From contig JAILWY010000006.1 in NCBI GenBank assembly GCA_022113835.1, positions 9,346,501 through 9,410,500 of the forward strand: a DNA stretch of 64,000 bases, written 5' to 3'. Position numbers and translations under genes: made by a program. How positions within the stretch are numbered: the first letter of the stretch is position 1; every line of letters begins with the position of its first letter. The notes under the pieces are model-generated. The model was not told the DNA's origin. It worked only from the letters and a program-made list of their open reading frames with translations, and ran no database searches. Shown here piece by piece: positions 10,961 to 24,595 of the stretch. Source of the DNA: Atopsyche davidsoni. Its lineage: Eukaryota; Arthropoda; Insecta; Trichoptera; Hydrobiosidae.

Positions 10961-13900
10961 AATACAAGCATTTGAGTGATAACAATGCTTAGTAATTAGC
11001 ACAGTTGGAATTTCACCTGTAGTGTACCTGACGAGGTAATTTAAGATAAAACTTAAAATTCGTCGTGACTTTAAAATAGTTTTATAAACGCAGACGTTTA
11101 TATGAGATAACTGGATTACATATAATTATATTATTTAAGTGAAGTCACCTGTTTTGATAAGGGAGAAAGGGAAAAGCAAATGAGCAAAAAAAACTTTGTA
11201 AGCTTCATAAATTACCACATATAATGTTTACCAAGTACATATAGCAATTATGTGTGTAACCACACATGTTAACACACTTAAAAGTCGATGTAGCATAATT
11301 TTGTAGCTAGTCGATAGGTTATGTTGAAAAGTTATAACCGTCGGTATCATAGATTATTAATTACTGTTACAAGTGTACAGTATTAAATTATATAATGATT
11401 AAGAGCTCCCCACTGCGGAGGGTAGTTTTGTATAGCGAGTATTGCGTATAATTTGAATTCACAGCTGTACTGACGCAGGCTGTAAATAAGTAATAAATAA
11501 CTTCTATCCGTCGTAAAAGCAGGTAGTTTCCTCTTCAACCGTGTAGATGATTCGCCAGGGGTGCTGTGGTCGAGCCTTCGCCTGGTTATAGAAGTGCTGA
11601 TGTAGGAAGAAAGGTAAGCGTGAAAAATGACCGCCACTAAAGGAAACCTCCATTGAAAATCTGTATGATCTTTTGAACGACTAAATCAACGTTATCTCAT
11701 CTGTTATATGAAGTAAATGGGAAAAATGAAACGTTGATGATTGAAGAAACATTAACAAGTCAAAGTTTGTGTATCATCGTGAAGTCATCGTCACACGTGC
11801 GCCGACGATTTTTTTATTTTACTCTTATTGTAAAAACAAGCATAATAAGATTGTAGAAAAAAATGAGTGTAAAAAATCTATGTACTATATTACCCCAAGA
11901 TTGTTCTTATAACGTTGTAGTTATAAATAAATATTAAAAAATATATATATTTAATTGTTCATGGTATGCTATGGTTTCCACCATAGCAAGTCATTAATTT
12001 ACGTGTAGTTGGTTTTTTCTGGTTTTAGTTAATTCTAGTTGCGATGTTATTTTGTGTCAAAGAAAATAATTCCTAAATTCTTATATTTTATATAATGTTG
12101 AATATTAGAAACATACAAATAAAATTAAAGTTAATCAATGAAGTTTTCGAAAATAATAAAATTTTGTTTTGCTATTTTATACATCGACGGAGTATTTAGC
12201 TATTTTTATCATATGATGTTAAAAAAATAATATTAATAAAATGGTAGAGGAAGCTTATGGATGTTTTGAAATAACATTATATTACAGATAGAGGAATTAC
12301 CTTCACGTCTTCGTTTTTCTTAGAAAACATAATAAAACCATTTCTTTTTTTGTTTCATGTGAAATACAAAAACAGAAATAGAAATTCCTATATCTTTATA
12401 TATTTATGAGTACATTATGACCACATGAAAGGCAGCGCTACAGTTACATACAAACATAATATACAGTTACAACGATAATACTTCATACTCAAGCTATAAT
12501 CAAACAGCTGGCCTACTAACTTTTAAATGACCGTAAAATCCAAATAATTTTACTTGCAAATCCACGGGTGTAATTAAATGATTGATATGTGATTTATAAA
12601 AAGCCGATGTCTTCATTATGAGATGAATATTCCGCGTGGTTAAAAAAGTTGTAGTATTCTTTATATATATTTTTAATAATATGGCCATGTGGCTGTATAC
12701 AAGGTTATCCAAGTACGTTGATTCCGATTGGAATAACCATAACGGATACAAAATCATGATATGTACTATTATAAAATCATTAGCCATATACATCTTTTTA
12801 ACCGTGAAATAATATTCGGTTTATTTTTTTGATTTCATTGTAGTTAAATTTAATCAATCATAAAATTGAGGCCATAATGTAAATATAAATATTTCGCGTA
12901 GTGTGGACTATTTTTTTGGTTGATTTAATTCCTATAAAATGTTATAATAATAAAAAAAGTTTTCAGTATTTGGATTATTATATTTAACTAAAAAGGGATC
13001 ATTTACTGAAATAAAGCAAAGGTCGTCCAAATTATCATATTAAAGGTGTTTAATACAATGTGTGTAGGCTTCTTAAAATATATTTTATTTTAGTTAAAAT
13101 GAAACCATGTCTATATTATACGGGCTTAAATTTAATTAAAACTCTCGCTTTATTATATTGTTTGATGAATACTTTATGTACTTAGGATTTTTATTTGTTT
13201 TTGAACATTTACAAATTTCCACATTTTCTGAGCGTAAATATATTTAAAATGAAAATGGCCCATTTTATGTTTTAATATATTTTATATTATATCAAGATAT
13301 TAAAAAAAACATTTTGTGTTATTTAAGTGTATGTGAAAATTGCCTTTTTAGTTTTAATATATTAATTATTTAAATATAAAGTTTATACACTCAAACATTA
13401 TTTATTACAAAATAATTAGAATATCCCAATGGCTAGTAAATAACGAATTTTTTTTTGTGATTACTTTCGAATATGATGAGTGATTTTTCTATGCACATTT
13501 GTTTTTTAAATGTGCAGTGTTACATATAAAATCAGTATGCTGTGTATTATATATGTATTTCAAAAAATATTAAAACGCTAAATACAACAGGCTCGCTTCA
13601 TAACTGTAGGCCATGATACCAACAATCACGTTTCGTGAAACATACCACATGTATTATTAGAGAAATTACCCACAAGATAATCTAGTCCATCGTCCATAAT
13701 CATAGCAATTACACTGAGTGTATCTCTTACGAAATTTACATTTAAAATTCTCCGCCCGTAAACAAAGAGACCCAGTCAAGACTGACTTTCCAATGACAAG
13801 CGATATTGAAACCCACAACGAACCACTGTGCGGCTGCCAATGATTTGGTTTCGTATAATTACAACACAGAATTTTCTAGGACGGTATTACTGAAGAATGA

Positions 13901-16900
13901 TCGAGGATCTTCAATAATCTGTAGGAATGTCTGATGATATGCAGCAGCGGATCCCAAACTATAACCTTTGTTTTCACTCAAACAGCCTGAGCTTCACAAT
14001 TTGTCCTTTTGTTATCAAAATATGTAAAAACAACCAGTTATATATATTATATATAAAAAAACTTATATTTATATCAATATGTGAAGTAGCACCAGCAAAA
14101 TGATTTTTAACCATTGTATGTAAAGTTGCCTTTTCTACAACAAATTTTCTCTGTGTTATCATTTAGTAATTTTTAAAATTGAGTTTGAATCTATATATTA
14201 TAAAAAAGTATAAAATAAACGGTTTCTTCTCATAATAATAGTTGGCACACCTCTGGCCTAGGATCTCTGATGGTGCAGCGGTGGACAAGGTTGATAGCCG
14301 CAGCGGTCGGCAACCTTTGATAGCAGGGTCAGAGGCGTTGTATGTATCTTGATAACAATATTTTACACTGTTTTGATATGACATTAATACACGTGATAAA
14401 ATGTCAATAATATTCTGCTATTCATTTTATTACACCAATCGTTCTTGAAAACAGACAATATTGTAAAAATATACCTGATTAAAATAATAATTGATTTCTA
14501 CTATGTACTTACCGTCTGAAATATATTTTATCATGTCCTTTATGTTAAAAAAAAAAATATGCTTACATTTCATTTAATTTTTACTGAATACATTTTTCAG
14601 AATCTACAAAAATAATTCAGATACTGAGTCGAATCATTCTTGAGTTTTATCGCTTCAGATTAAATTGATAGTGTCATTTTAAAACACTAATCGGTTAATT
14701 TTCAATTTTATGTCATATTCTTGGAACGAAATTTATAGATTAGATATATTGATTCAAAATCTATCAATCGGCTAACTTATAGCGTGTTTATGTTATTGTT
14801 ATTATTATGGCGATGTTGGAAATCTCAGTGGCAGTAAATTAATTAGATAAATAAAAAATATTTAAAAAATAGATATGTAACGTAACTGTAACAAGACACA
14901 GGTGAGTATTTTGTAAATAAATATTTAGTCCTTGATGCTTAAGCTACCTGTGCAGCGAGGAAAATGCCATATTAAAATAATGGGTCACGAAAAGTTAATT
15001 AATTATTTTGTATTTCAACTGAAATTTACGAAAACCGAAGTAATATGTCTAATTAATAACATTAAGCATAGATAAGAGTTGCCTTTTAATTTCCGCAATA
15101 AATTCAACAGTAAAAAAACATTTTTCATTTTGATCATTCATATTTCATTTTTCTATTGTTTACCAAGAATTCTTAAAGCCACATTTTATGTAAGGAGAGG
15201 TGTTTTTTAAAGCCTTCAAAAAAATACATTTTTATTTTGATTTATTTTAGTTTTAAATAGATGAATATCTTTTTAAATATTTTATGTGCCGATACAATTA
15301 TATAAGACTTGTGAATTATTCAGAATAATGTCTTATGTCATTCAGTAACCTGTAGTTTTAATTCCAAATTATACTTCCTTGACCATCACTGGTGCGTGGA
15401 GATCAATCATAAATCAACGACCATTGTATACCTCATTGTTCGTATCTCGGGTCAACAAAAAAACACAAACAAATTGTTCACGAAATCATTTTGAAAGCCA
15501 TTACAAGATCATTATTTATATTTTAGAAATCTAGCACTAAACGCTGATATTATAGCGATTCACATTGTTTCACAGATACTAATGGAACTATGAAGTTTGG
15601 AATTTGCGTGGTCAAGGGCTGCTACACAAAAAAAACTTTATAAAAGATTTTTTTTAGATTGAAAGAAGCCCTTGAAAGGCGAAAAATCCCACAAATAAAA
15701 ATGATTGCTATATCGTTGTCATTTTACTATTCGTAATTGATAGTCAAAATGAAATTTCTTAATGAAATGGACATATACTTTATTCCGTCATTTGTAAAAC
15801 TAGATTTTCATGAAACGTAGTACGTGACTATCACACTCTAACTAATATTTATCGAAATAGGTTGCAATTGAATCTATCATAAACTTTATTCAAAAAATAT
15901 ATTATAGTTTTTCGTAAATATCTGCACACTATAATATTGCATATTTTCGGCATCAATCTTTCATAACGAAATCCAATCAGAATTTTTTTGTTAAAAGCCT
16001 GCGGTATTCGCTTCATCAAGAAGAACGCTCTGAAATGTTAAATACGTCAAATATTTCTAGTTAATGGTTTCATTAATTTATTTGATAGTCATCAACAACT
16101 TAAAAAAGGATTCAATAAAAAAAAAAATATTTTTTAATAAAATTCGCCTAACTGAAGATTCGTGCAATAAACATATATATTTCCTTAACATCACGATAGT
16201 ATTGAATTAAATATTAGACCTTTATAAAAAAATGACTGCCACCCTTTGCATAATGCAATTTCAACATTACACTAATGCTCACGGATTATACAATGTTCGC
16301 AATTTTTCGTTATGGTCCATTAAAAACAAAACTTTGATTCTGTTATATCCCTGTATGCTTGAGAGCAGAGTAATTGAAAATTCCAAGTCGGGTCTGACTC
16401 TTCGTATTTAACAACAATTTATGAGATTTTTGATTGTTCGCGAAATGCCTATAAAACAATGAGATTGGATTTGCAATTGGAGTCGTTAGTCTAATGGCTG
16501 CGAGATGTATAAAACCAAAATTACAATAATAAAACATTTTGGATAATTGTTACGTTCTTTCGAAAGTTAATTCCGTTTCTTGTTAATATTCCAATCAAAA
16601 GTTATTGAAAAAAATCTTCCAGCCAACGACTGGTACTGTTCTCCAATAATCGAGGGAACAGCTGTTTAATGTTTATTATTTCCAAGGCTTAAAATTCAAT
16701 ATTAACATTAATCCCGGAGATTATTTAAAAACGCGGCATTACTCGATGATTGTTATAAAATATTTTTTATAAATCCTAAATTTTTGCGTGCACAGGTTTA
16801 TTTTGTACGCTTGAAACGATGTGAATATTTTAGGACAATATTTTCTTGACAACTGAGTTTTTTGATTTTTATGTCATTTGATCATCTTTATATGGTATAC

Positions 16901-18091
16901 GTGCTATTAGATTATTATAAAGATTTTTCTTAAACAAAAAGTCTTGATACGAAAAACTAAGAACTAGACCATGAAATGCAGAAGTACTTTATTATAATCT
17001 TTATTTTCATATTTTCTGTTTTACTGTGCATCTGTTATTTTACTTATTTCAACATTTATCACACTCGTTGATTACCAACAACAGTTTTTATAAAGCTATA
17101 AAATATGTGTTGTATTAATATTTAATTTATTTTTGTTACAGGTAAGGTGAATCTCGGACACAACTAATAAATTTATAACGCTTTGAAACATTTTCATGTG
17201 AGTATTCATTTAATTAAAAATGACAATAATTTAAAAATAATATTAAATATGAATACAACCGACAATCAACTAGTAGTTGGACAATATTTAAAATATATTT
17301 TTTGTTTAGATAATCAACGCAAAAGAGAACGCTTTTGGCTAGTTAGTTAATATTTTGTAGTTAGCTCTGATGCAGCATGTGTGACTCAAAATATGGGTAT
17401 TTCTAAATAAATTATCTATTTCGGTATTCTCGCCAAAATTGGTTAATCACTCATTTTTAACACGTTAATATGAGTGACTTTTTTAAATTAAAAAATATAA
17501 AATATACATTTTTGATAAAATATGTCTCGATTCAATCGATGTTCACTGATACAAAGAAAACACGCTAGAAAGCCAATCTTCAGGAAAAGCTCAAATTTGA
17601 AACTGAAAATTCAATTGAACTCGCCTGTCATTTGTTTTCACCCGCAGTTCCATTGTTTCGCGATTCATTTGTCACAGCTCGAGCTGGGAAGCCGGAGCTC
17701 CGAGGCCTTCAATGTGCAGAGGAGGCTTGAGCCAAACGAAACCCCATAAAGCCACACAAACCAAAACATATTAATTATAATTTTATGGCTAAGGAATCTA
17801 CAAACTATTGATTTTTATAATGACACCTTTTTTTGTCAACTTTAGAGTAGATGTCATTATTACCGATTTAGATGATTTTGAAGAACGTATTTTTTTTTTC
17901 AACGTTAAAAGACACAAAAACGCAGCTTACAAAGTTATGAGTTTGAACCCAGAAAAGCAAAAAATTCTTCAAATATAAACGAAGTATCGATAGTTGAATT
18001 GATCATCACCCAAAGGCTCGTCGGGCGTGTCACTAAAAATCACAGTTCAAAAGCTTTCTGATATCACAGTTTCCTCATTAATTCTCGATAT
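10961..18091. other. long AT-rich non-coding stretch
   Basis: No gene recognised over about 7 kb. Open frames are short and without domain signatures on either strand. Slightly GC-richer patches occur at 11400-11640, 13600-13960, 14240-14340 and 17630-17760. An unassigned 75-codon frame at 17522-17749 overlaps the last. These could be regulatory or worn repeats. Confidence 0.5.
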
Positions 18092-18240
18092 CTCCCGCGG
18101 TGGTCGAGTGATCTAGAGGACCGACGTGACAAGGGGAGGTCTCGGGTTCGACTCCTTGTGTACCCTCGGATAAATCACCCGGCACTTAACGGCCCGTTAG
18201 AATAGTCGTGATAGGTCAAGTCGCATTGTGTTATTTTGTT
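18092..18240 (+). mobile_element. tRNA-derived SINE
   Basis: CTCCCGCGGTGGTCGAGTGA resembles the 5' part of a class II (Leu/Ser-type) tRNA and includes an A-box. At tRNA spacing follows the B-box GGGTTCGACTCC (18143-18154). A GC-richer tRNA-unrelated body continues to about 18220 and then a T-rich tail. The tRNA cannot fold fully, so this is a SINE head rather than a functional tRNA. Confidence 0.7.
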
Positions 18241-21200
18241 TGGGTTTATTAATTGAAGATACCTCTTATTGATTACCCTTATTACACGGATAGTGAAATT
18301 AATTGGTTTTAAGTAATTGGAGGTTTAAGTTTAAAAATAAATATTTGTTTCAGTTTAAGTCATTTGTAGCATAGTTGTAAACAATTTCTTATTTTTAATG
18401 TAATATAACTTATACTAAGTAAAAAATTTATGCTAGGTTAATTTGGTTCATTAACATTGATATCAATACAAGTAAGTGTTTTTATTCTGGAACCAAATAA
18501 GAAAACTGTAAATATTTAAATGTTGTTAACCACTAACAGTTTGATAGAAATCATAAGGATAATTTATTTCATTATATGTTCTACTGAGAATTGTAGTGTC
18601 AGCAAAAAAAAAAACAAATCTAGAGTCCAGCTTCATAATTTTGAAATGAATCTGCCCGATAAGAGATCAAAATTCTACACCCTCGATAATCAATCAACTG
18701 CCTTTTTAGGACATTCGATTGTTTAACCAAGCATCACCACAAACCAAATTTTAGACAACCTTTGCAAACATCAATGGTTTTCTATGAAAATCATGTAAAA
18801 ATCTCTTGTTTGACAGAGTGAAGCAATAAATCAACGTATAAAAGACAATTAAAAAAATATTTTTCCGAATCGTTTTGATATTTACCCGAGGATAAAGCTT
18901 CGTCCCAATAAATCATATGTCACATTCACACTCTAACGCTCCTGAAAGCAATTCAAATTGATGATTAAGTCTATAGAATGAAATGAACGGATTAAAAAGG
19001 CTTTACTCCAATTTTTAAATTCAATTAAGCGATAATTTTGTTTTATTTTCAATTCTGTTTTACAAACTTCGATTTATGGATTTTACTAATATACCTGTAG
19101 AGATGTTTATTTTTAAGCTTATACTACATTCATATAAATAAAGTTAGGTGTTAGAATATGTACTGCGACGTTAATAACTATCTTTCCGTCAAACAAATAT
19201 ATAATTCTTACTTATTTAAAAAAACGCAACCTAACCTATAAAGTGAATTTAGGTCAACATAAAATATATAGATTTTCAAGTTGTTATTTACATGATTATT
19301 ATGAGAAATTCACAGTGTATTATCAAGAATTTTTTTTTAAATGAATTTAAACTAATATAAGTTTTTAGCGCACCTCCTCGAGATACTTTCTGTAAAGATA
19401 GATTGCTCAAGCACGAATTCACAAAAACTAGCATGTTATTTGGAAACCGCTTAAATGATTGATTTTCACTTTAACTCTCTGAGCGAAGTTGAAAGATAAA
19501 CAAAAATTTACACCAATGGAAAATATATACAGTAAATTTCGATAAAAATTTTACAACTGTTTTTTTTATCATGTTTTAAAACGGGGATATAAATATTAAA
19601 TCACTTGTTAATACCCTTTAATGTTACGCGGAACGCTGAAATATCGATCAGGCCCGATACACGCTCGCAGTGCAGCGCACAGTGCCTTGTCATTACTGCC
19701 CGGCCTATTGTCCGCAGTTTATTTGTCCTTTCACAGTGGATTTATAGTGCCCGTTTCTATATAGATGATTATTAAATAATGGCGGATTGTCCGGCGATGA
19801 ATTATTCCCCGAGTCCCCGCCGGCAGCTGTCGGAAGTTCACACTGCAATTTATGTCCCGTCAACACGAAGTCATCCATCAGGCCAATCTAACGAACCACT
19901 GTGCCGCACCTACTAGTGATGAGAAGAATCGAGTCATTTTAATAATTATATAAAAAAAAACAACACATTTCACTATATTTATCTGTACGCACATTATGCA
20001 AAGATTCGTTTGGCCAGTAAAATTAAAACCGATTTCTCAAAATGATACCTAATCGACTTTTGATTGATGGAGGCATTTTTAAACAGATATTTATAAATAG
20101 CTTGAGATTACCTGCTGAATTATTTTCTACACAACAATGATAAATGTTATTATGAAAAATTGAAATATTAATTAAAATATTTGAAAAAATTATAATAAAT
20201 GTGTACGGCAAAATCGTCACGTATGAAAAAAAATAAAAAGAAGACTGTGATAACTATATGTAGATAATTTTTATTTATAATATACATTCTGTATTTTGAT
20301 CCATTTATTGGTTTCTGGACTGTGACTGAACCAATGATATCAATCAAATCGCAAATACATTGCGATTTGATTATTGACGCGATTATTTATAATTGCGATA
20401 TTTTCACTTTTCATATCTAGTGTAAAATAATTTGTAACTGTATCTCTTCGAGCATACGTGCCATTTTTTATGTACACACAATATTAGTATCTCCCCTAAT
20501 GATCAATATTTATAAGAAATTGAAAAATATTGAAGATCACACCATATGAAATGATTCATCGTCAAAGGATTTCTATAAATAAAAATTATGTCTAATCAAA
20601 TGCAAACCTTTAAAGGAAGTTTATTCTAAATATATAGAAAGTAGTTTGAACGTAAAAAATGAATGATTGCATAATAATTCGTTTCAATAATATCAAAATA
20701 TTTATTATTTAATAATTTTGCAACGTTTCTCAAAGGAAGGTGATTAATCAATATATTTCATAAATAACAGCAAATAAACAATTGCGCTGTCAACATTAAT
20801 AACAAATAAATATTCTTATGTTTAAAATTTATGCAATATTTTATAAAATCCACAACATTAAAAGTGCGAACGTAGGTTTTATTTTTATTGCAACAAATTA
20901 ATTATTTTAATCCCTATTTAACACAGCAAAGACCAGAACCAATGATTAATATTAGAAGTTTCATAAATAAATCCCTGATGATGATTAAATATTAAATGAA
21001 TATAAACGTGTATACACATCACTTTTATTTTATCCCCTTAGTTTTATTTCTATTAACCGCTATAAAATAGATACTATGGTAATAATAAAAAGTACTATTT
21101 TTTATACGATTCGAGAAACAAAGATAAATCTTCTACTAGGCCAGAGCTTTTAAATATTAATCACACTTCATCATTCTACATGTTAAAATGTGTCAGTGAG

Positions 21201-22232
21201 ACTTGATTTGTTATTTCCCTTTTATTATATAGAACTTGCGTAGATGCATAAACGATTATATATATATTTATATAATTAAATATGCATATTGGTCTGCGCA
21301 CTACGACATCGCAGTTTCCTGTTAAGGCTGTGTTAGAATGTTTGTCCCTTGCAAAGATAAAATATGCGAAGTTGTCCAAATATTCAAAATTGAATTATTT
21401 ATGAGGTCATACCGTTCATATAAGACAACAGTTGAATTTATGCAAATTTCCAACCGCAAGTAACGGATAAGCATTTTGATAAGTCTCCTTATATATATTA
21501 GATCGGAGTTTCTAACACTTTGAAAACTGCAAAATAGTCCAGCTGTGTCTTTTTGCGATATTTTTCTGTAATATTATTAGTGATGTTCCAGGCCCTTTTT
21601 TTATTGATACGACTAATTTTGCCAACATGCTAGGTTAACCATTTTCAAGAAGAGTGAAGTAACTTTGGCTAAAAGAGTTACTATGTTAACGACTTTTTAC
21701 GTAAGCAAATAAATTTATATTTATAGAACTGATTTCAGTTTTAATAGTAATAAAAGTATGAAGCAGGGTTGTATACAAATAAATTAAATGTAAAGAAATA
21801 AATTGAATGTGGATCACTGTCATCAATATTTAAGTAAATATGATGTCTAGATATAACATCCAAGTTACAGATATCCAAAGAGATAACCTTCGATATATAT
21901 TATTTTTACAAAATAACGTATTTGCTTACTTATTTAAGGAGTGCCAAAATTGTTAAATTTATAGGTAGATAAGATATAATTGATAAAGTTGTCACAAAAT
22001 GAAGAAATCGTTCTGTATTAAATATGATATATAAGTCAGATTTAATATACTTTGTGCAATAAAATTCTAAAATTATAAATTGACGAATAAAAATATTAGT
22101 GAAATTAAAAAAATAACAAAAAATATAATCTCAACGTTAGTATGACAAAGTTTATTTTATATTAATAAATTATTGATTAACAATTTTGTATCAACCCATT
22201 GGTGAGTTATAGTCTGTTTAAGGGTTTATCGC
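18241..22232. other. AT-rich non-coding DNA with one GC-elevated island
   Basis: No gene recognised. The stretch 19620-19920 is clearly richer in GC and in CpG than its flanks. It contains a 48-codon open frame (19620-19766) of unknown nature, and it looks more like a conserved non-coding or regulatory element than an exon. The rest is strongly AT-rich. Confidence 0.45.
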
Positions 22233-22417
22233 AATAGGCATGACGACAGTATCAAAGAATCAAAGAAATAATTATTTTAAGGGAAAATACATATTAAAAG
22301 GATTCAAAAAACTGATTTAGTTTTATTTAAAAATCTAAGATTAATAAGATTTTCAACAAATTAAAAGGTTAAAATACTGCAATCGGCCATTTTGACTGAA
22401 ACACCAATCACAGCGCA

Positions 22418-22425
22418 TGACGTCA
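22418..22425 (+). promoter_or_regulatory. CRE-type octamer upstream of the YqaJ gene
   Basis: TGACGTCA, a full palindromic CREB/ATF consensus, followed by TACCACC. It lies 243 bp upstream of the YqaJ start codon and is mirrored at 24596-24603 at the other end of the unit. Confidence 0.5.
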
Positions 22426-22455
22426 TACCACCGTAAGCAACTCTATGGTATTCAA

Positions 22456-22652
22456 ACTTCACTGTGTTTTGTTGTGACCTCCGTATTGCTTGCGAATTTG
22501 GATTGATTTTTTAATAATCTCAAGTGTGCTAATCTTGCAAACAAACTTCGCTGTGTTTTGTTGTGACCGTATACGCATTTGGATTGCTTTTTTAAAAGTC
22601 TAAAGTGTGTTAATCTTGCAAACAAACTTCGCTGTTTTATTGTGACCGTATT
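22456..22652 (+). repeat. 2.3-copy tandem repeat in the YqaJ promoter region
   Basis: Units start at 22456, 22545 and 22626 (89 bp, 81 bp and a partial third). Each begins ACTTCRCTGT, then TTGTGACC, an ATTTGGATTG block, AAGTGTG and TAATCTTGCAAACAA; the last unit is cut after TATTGTGACCGTATT. The array ends about 15 bp before the ATG, so it probably includes the promoter and 5' UTR. Confidence 0.85.
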
Positions 22653-22667
22653 ATTTACTCTCTAACA

Positions 22668-24193
22668 ATGGAATCAGGCTTTGTTAAAGCAAACAGCTCA
22701 AATTTGCCCAGGATTGATTCATCGATGGTGAGAGATTTCTTTATAACTGATAAAGAATTTTGCTCACCCGAGTTCCGAAACGTCAAAATTTCCTTGTAAG
22801 TACATTTTGTTTATATTTATCTTTAGCACTAGATACAATCAACTTAGTAAAAATTAAACTCGTTTGAACTCATAGGAGTTTATTTTAATTAAATTACTCT
22901 CTACTCAACTAAATTATTAGTCTAGTCCGAACTAGCCTTTACGAAGCACTTCACTTATTTGGTAGACACCTAATATCTGATAATCACCAAGGCAGTGTGT
23001 ATGTATTTATTATAATTAATTTCATTTCTTTCAGGTCTTCAAGACCATCATATGGGGATGATGCAATCAGTTACGTAGAACTAAAACGGGAAGGAAACAT
23101 CTGTGTAGTAAAATGCAAGATTTGCCCAGAGCATAAAGTCCATGCAAAATTATATGCTGTAACATTGATGGTTGATGAATATGAAGAAAGGGTAATATCA
23201 ATCCAATGCCATGATTGTGTTGCTGCCCAGGGCGGATGTAAGCATGCCGCAGCGCTGCTTACGTGGGTCCATAGACGAAGCGAAGAACCTTCTTGCACTG
23301 AAGTTCTATGTTACTGGCAGAAATCGAAGTTATCAAGAGTTGGCACTACCTTGAAATTCAAATCTGCAAAAGATGTATCTAATGGTAGCCCTATACTGCC
23401 TTCTAACTCTGCAGGTCTTGAAATTTTTTTAGAAGAAGTAAAAACAAGGAATTTAAACAACTGCGAGCTATTAGTGTATCATCATGATTGTAATAGTGAT
23501 AAACTACGTAGTGTCTCAATGCACCAACTTGTGCTTACATATAAAGAAGAGTGCTGTGACTTATTTTTAAGTAAAGTGAGTTTGACAGTAGGACTTATCA
23601 AAAATATTGAAAATTTAACCAGGGACCAGTTCAACAATAACCTTTGGTATGAACTGAGGTACGGCAGGGTAACAGCTTCTAGAGCTTACGAAGTGAGTCG
23701 GTGCCAGACCGCTGATGGGACTCTGATTTCTACTATCATGGGGGGGAAGATACCAGACACACCAGCAATGAAACGAGGAAGATTTTTAGAAAATAAAGTA
23801 AAACAAGTAATTAGCAAGAAACTAGGGAAAAAAATCACGAGTGCTGGACTTTTCATATCGCAAAAACATCCAATGTTAGCAGGTTCCCCTGATGGAATAT
23901 GTGGAGATAGTATTGTGGAGATAAAATGTCCCATGAGCGACAAAACATATCTCCAGTATATAAAAGATGGAAAACCCACCAAGAAATGCTTTGCCCAGAT
24001 ACAAATGCAAATGTATCTTAGTGGTCTTAAAAATTGTTACTTTTGCGTTGCAGACCCAAATTTTTCCACTAGTCAAGATGTTGAAATTTTATTTATATCT
24101 TATAATGATCAATATATGTCAGGCTTTCTTGAAAGTGTAATAATGTTTTGGAAATCCCATGTTTACCCGTTATTATATAAAAGTATAAAATAG
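22668..24193 (+). CDS. YqaJ/lambda-exonuclease-type nuclease with SWIM-like zinc motif
   Basis: Two exons, 22668-22795 and 23035-24193, joined across a GTAAGT...TTTCAG intron. The splice completes one Leu codon and gives 428 residues. Exon 1 starts MESGFVKANSS and continues to FFITDKEFCSPEFRNVKISL; exon 2 opens SSRPSYGDDAISYVELKREG, as in insect members of this family. A SWIM-like Cys/His cluster (CHDC at about 101-104, GGCKH to 113) precedes VHRRSEEP. The C-terminal nuclease domain (about 247-420) starts WYELRYGRVTASRAYE. It keeps the YqaJ residues: GRFLE (Glu295), GSPDG (Asp329), VEIKCP (Glu338, Lys340) and QIQMQMYL (Gln364). The family is predicted to cut or resect DNA using a metal ion; the substrate is unknown. 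The frame is intact and all key residues are kept, so it is recently active or selected. Its setting suggests a transposon-borne accessory protein, but a host gene is possible. Confidence 0.85.
22796..23034 (+). other. intron of the YqaJ gene
   Basis: A 239-nt AT-rich intron with donor GTAAGTAC and acceptor TTTCATTTCTTTCAG. Its phase fits both exons exactly: exon 1 ends with TT and exon 2 supplies G. Confidence 0.8.
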
Positions 24194-24222
24194 AAATTAA
24201 AAAGTCAAAAATTTCATGTGTT

Positions 24223-24519
24223 TTATTTAATAAGAGAATCTTGTATATTAACCAAACCACAAGCTATAGTTATCACATCATCAATAACTTTAACCAAACT
24301 TAAGTTAAGACAGTCATGTGATTTTAACATTTTGTGGTCTTCACAGAAATAAATTGATGAATTCGTGACTACGTTTTTCGTGTTTCGCCGTGCGAGCTTA
24401 AACCACTTATATCTTATAATTTTCTTATTTGGAACATATATAAACAGCTTGTTGGGTGTTACTATCGAAGTGTTCGTACACTGAGGTACTGCACACCACT
24501 TATAGAATTTGGAATTCAT
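24223..24519 (-). CDS. THAP zinc-finger protein, C-terminally broken
   Basis: A 98-residue frame starting MNSKFYKWCAVPQCTNTS. It fits the THAP C2CH module: Cys9-X4-Cys14, the PNKLFIYVP segment, invariant-type Trp39 (RYKWFKLARR), and Cys59-X2-His62 in YFCEDH. THAP domains bind specific DNA and form the N-terminus of P-type and Kolobok transposases and of several host proteins. After CEDH the expected Phe is Lys, and the rest (KMLKSHDCLNLSL onward) does not follow the family, so the AVP-box end of the domain is lost. The cause may be a frameshift, deletion or unseen splicing. The stop overlaps an AATAAA signal on the minus strand. It lies 29 nt from the YqaJ stop, tail to tail. The fold may be incomplete. 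Confidence 0.7.
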   Translation of the reverse strand: MNSKFYKWCAVPQCTNTSIVTPNKLFIYVPNKKIIRYKWFKLARRNTKNVVTNSSIYFCEDHKMLKSHDCLNLSLVKVIDDVITIACGLVNIQDSLIK

Positions 24520-24595
24520 TTATACGAATTTCGTTTACTGTCTTCAATGCAAACACAATGACATGTCAGTTAACAATGATAGTCGACAGGTGGTG

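Noticed and set aside
22219..22225. TTAAGGG as a Kolobok- or piggyBac-type left boundary of the nuclease/THAP unit
   Set aside because: The right flank shows no matching inverted TTAA-GGG end, so the boundary is not supported; only the 14-bp inverted motif is used.
23071..24076. Minus-strand open frames inside the YqaJ gene
   Set aside because: They are antisense shadows of a well-supported coding exon.
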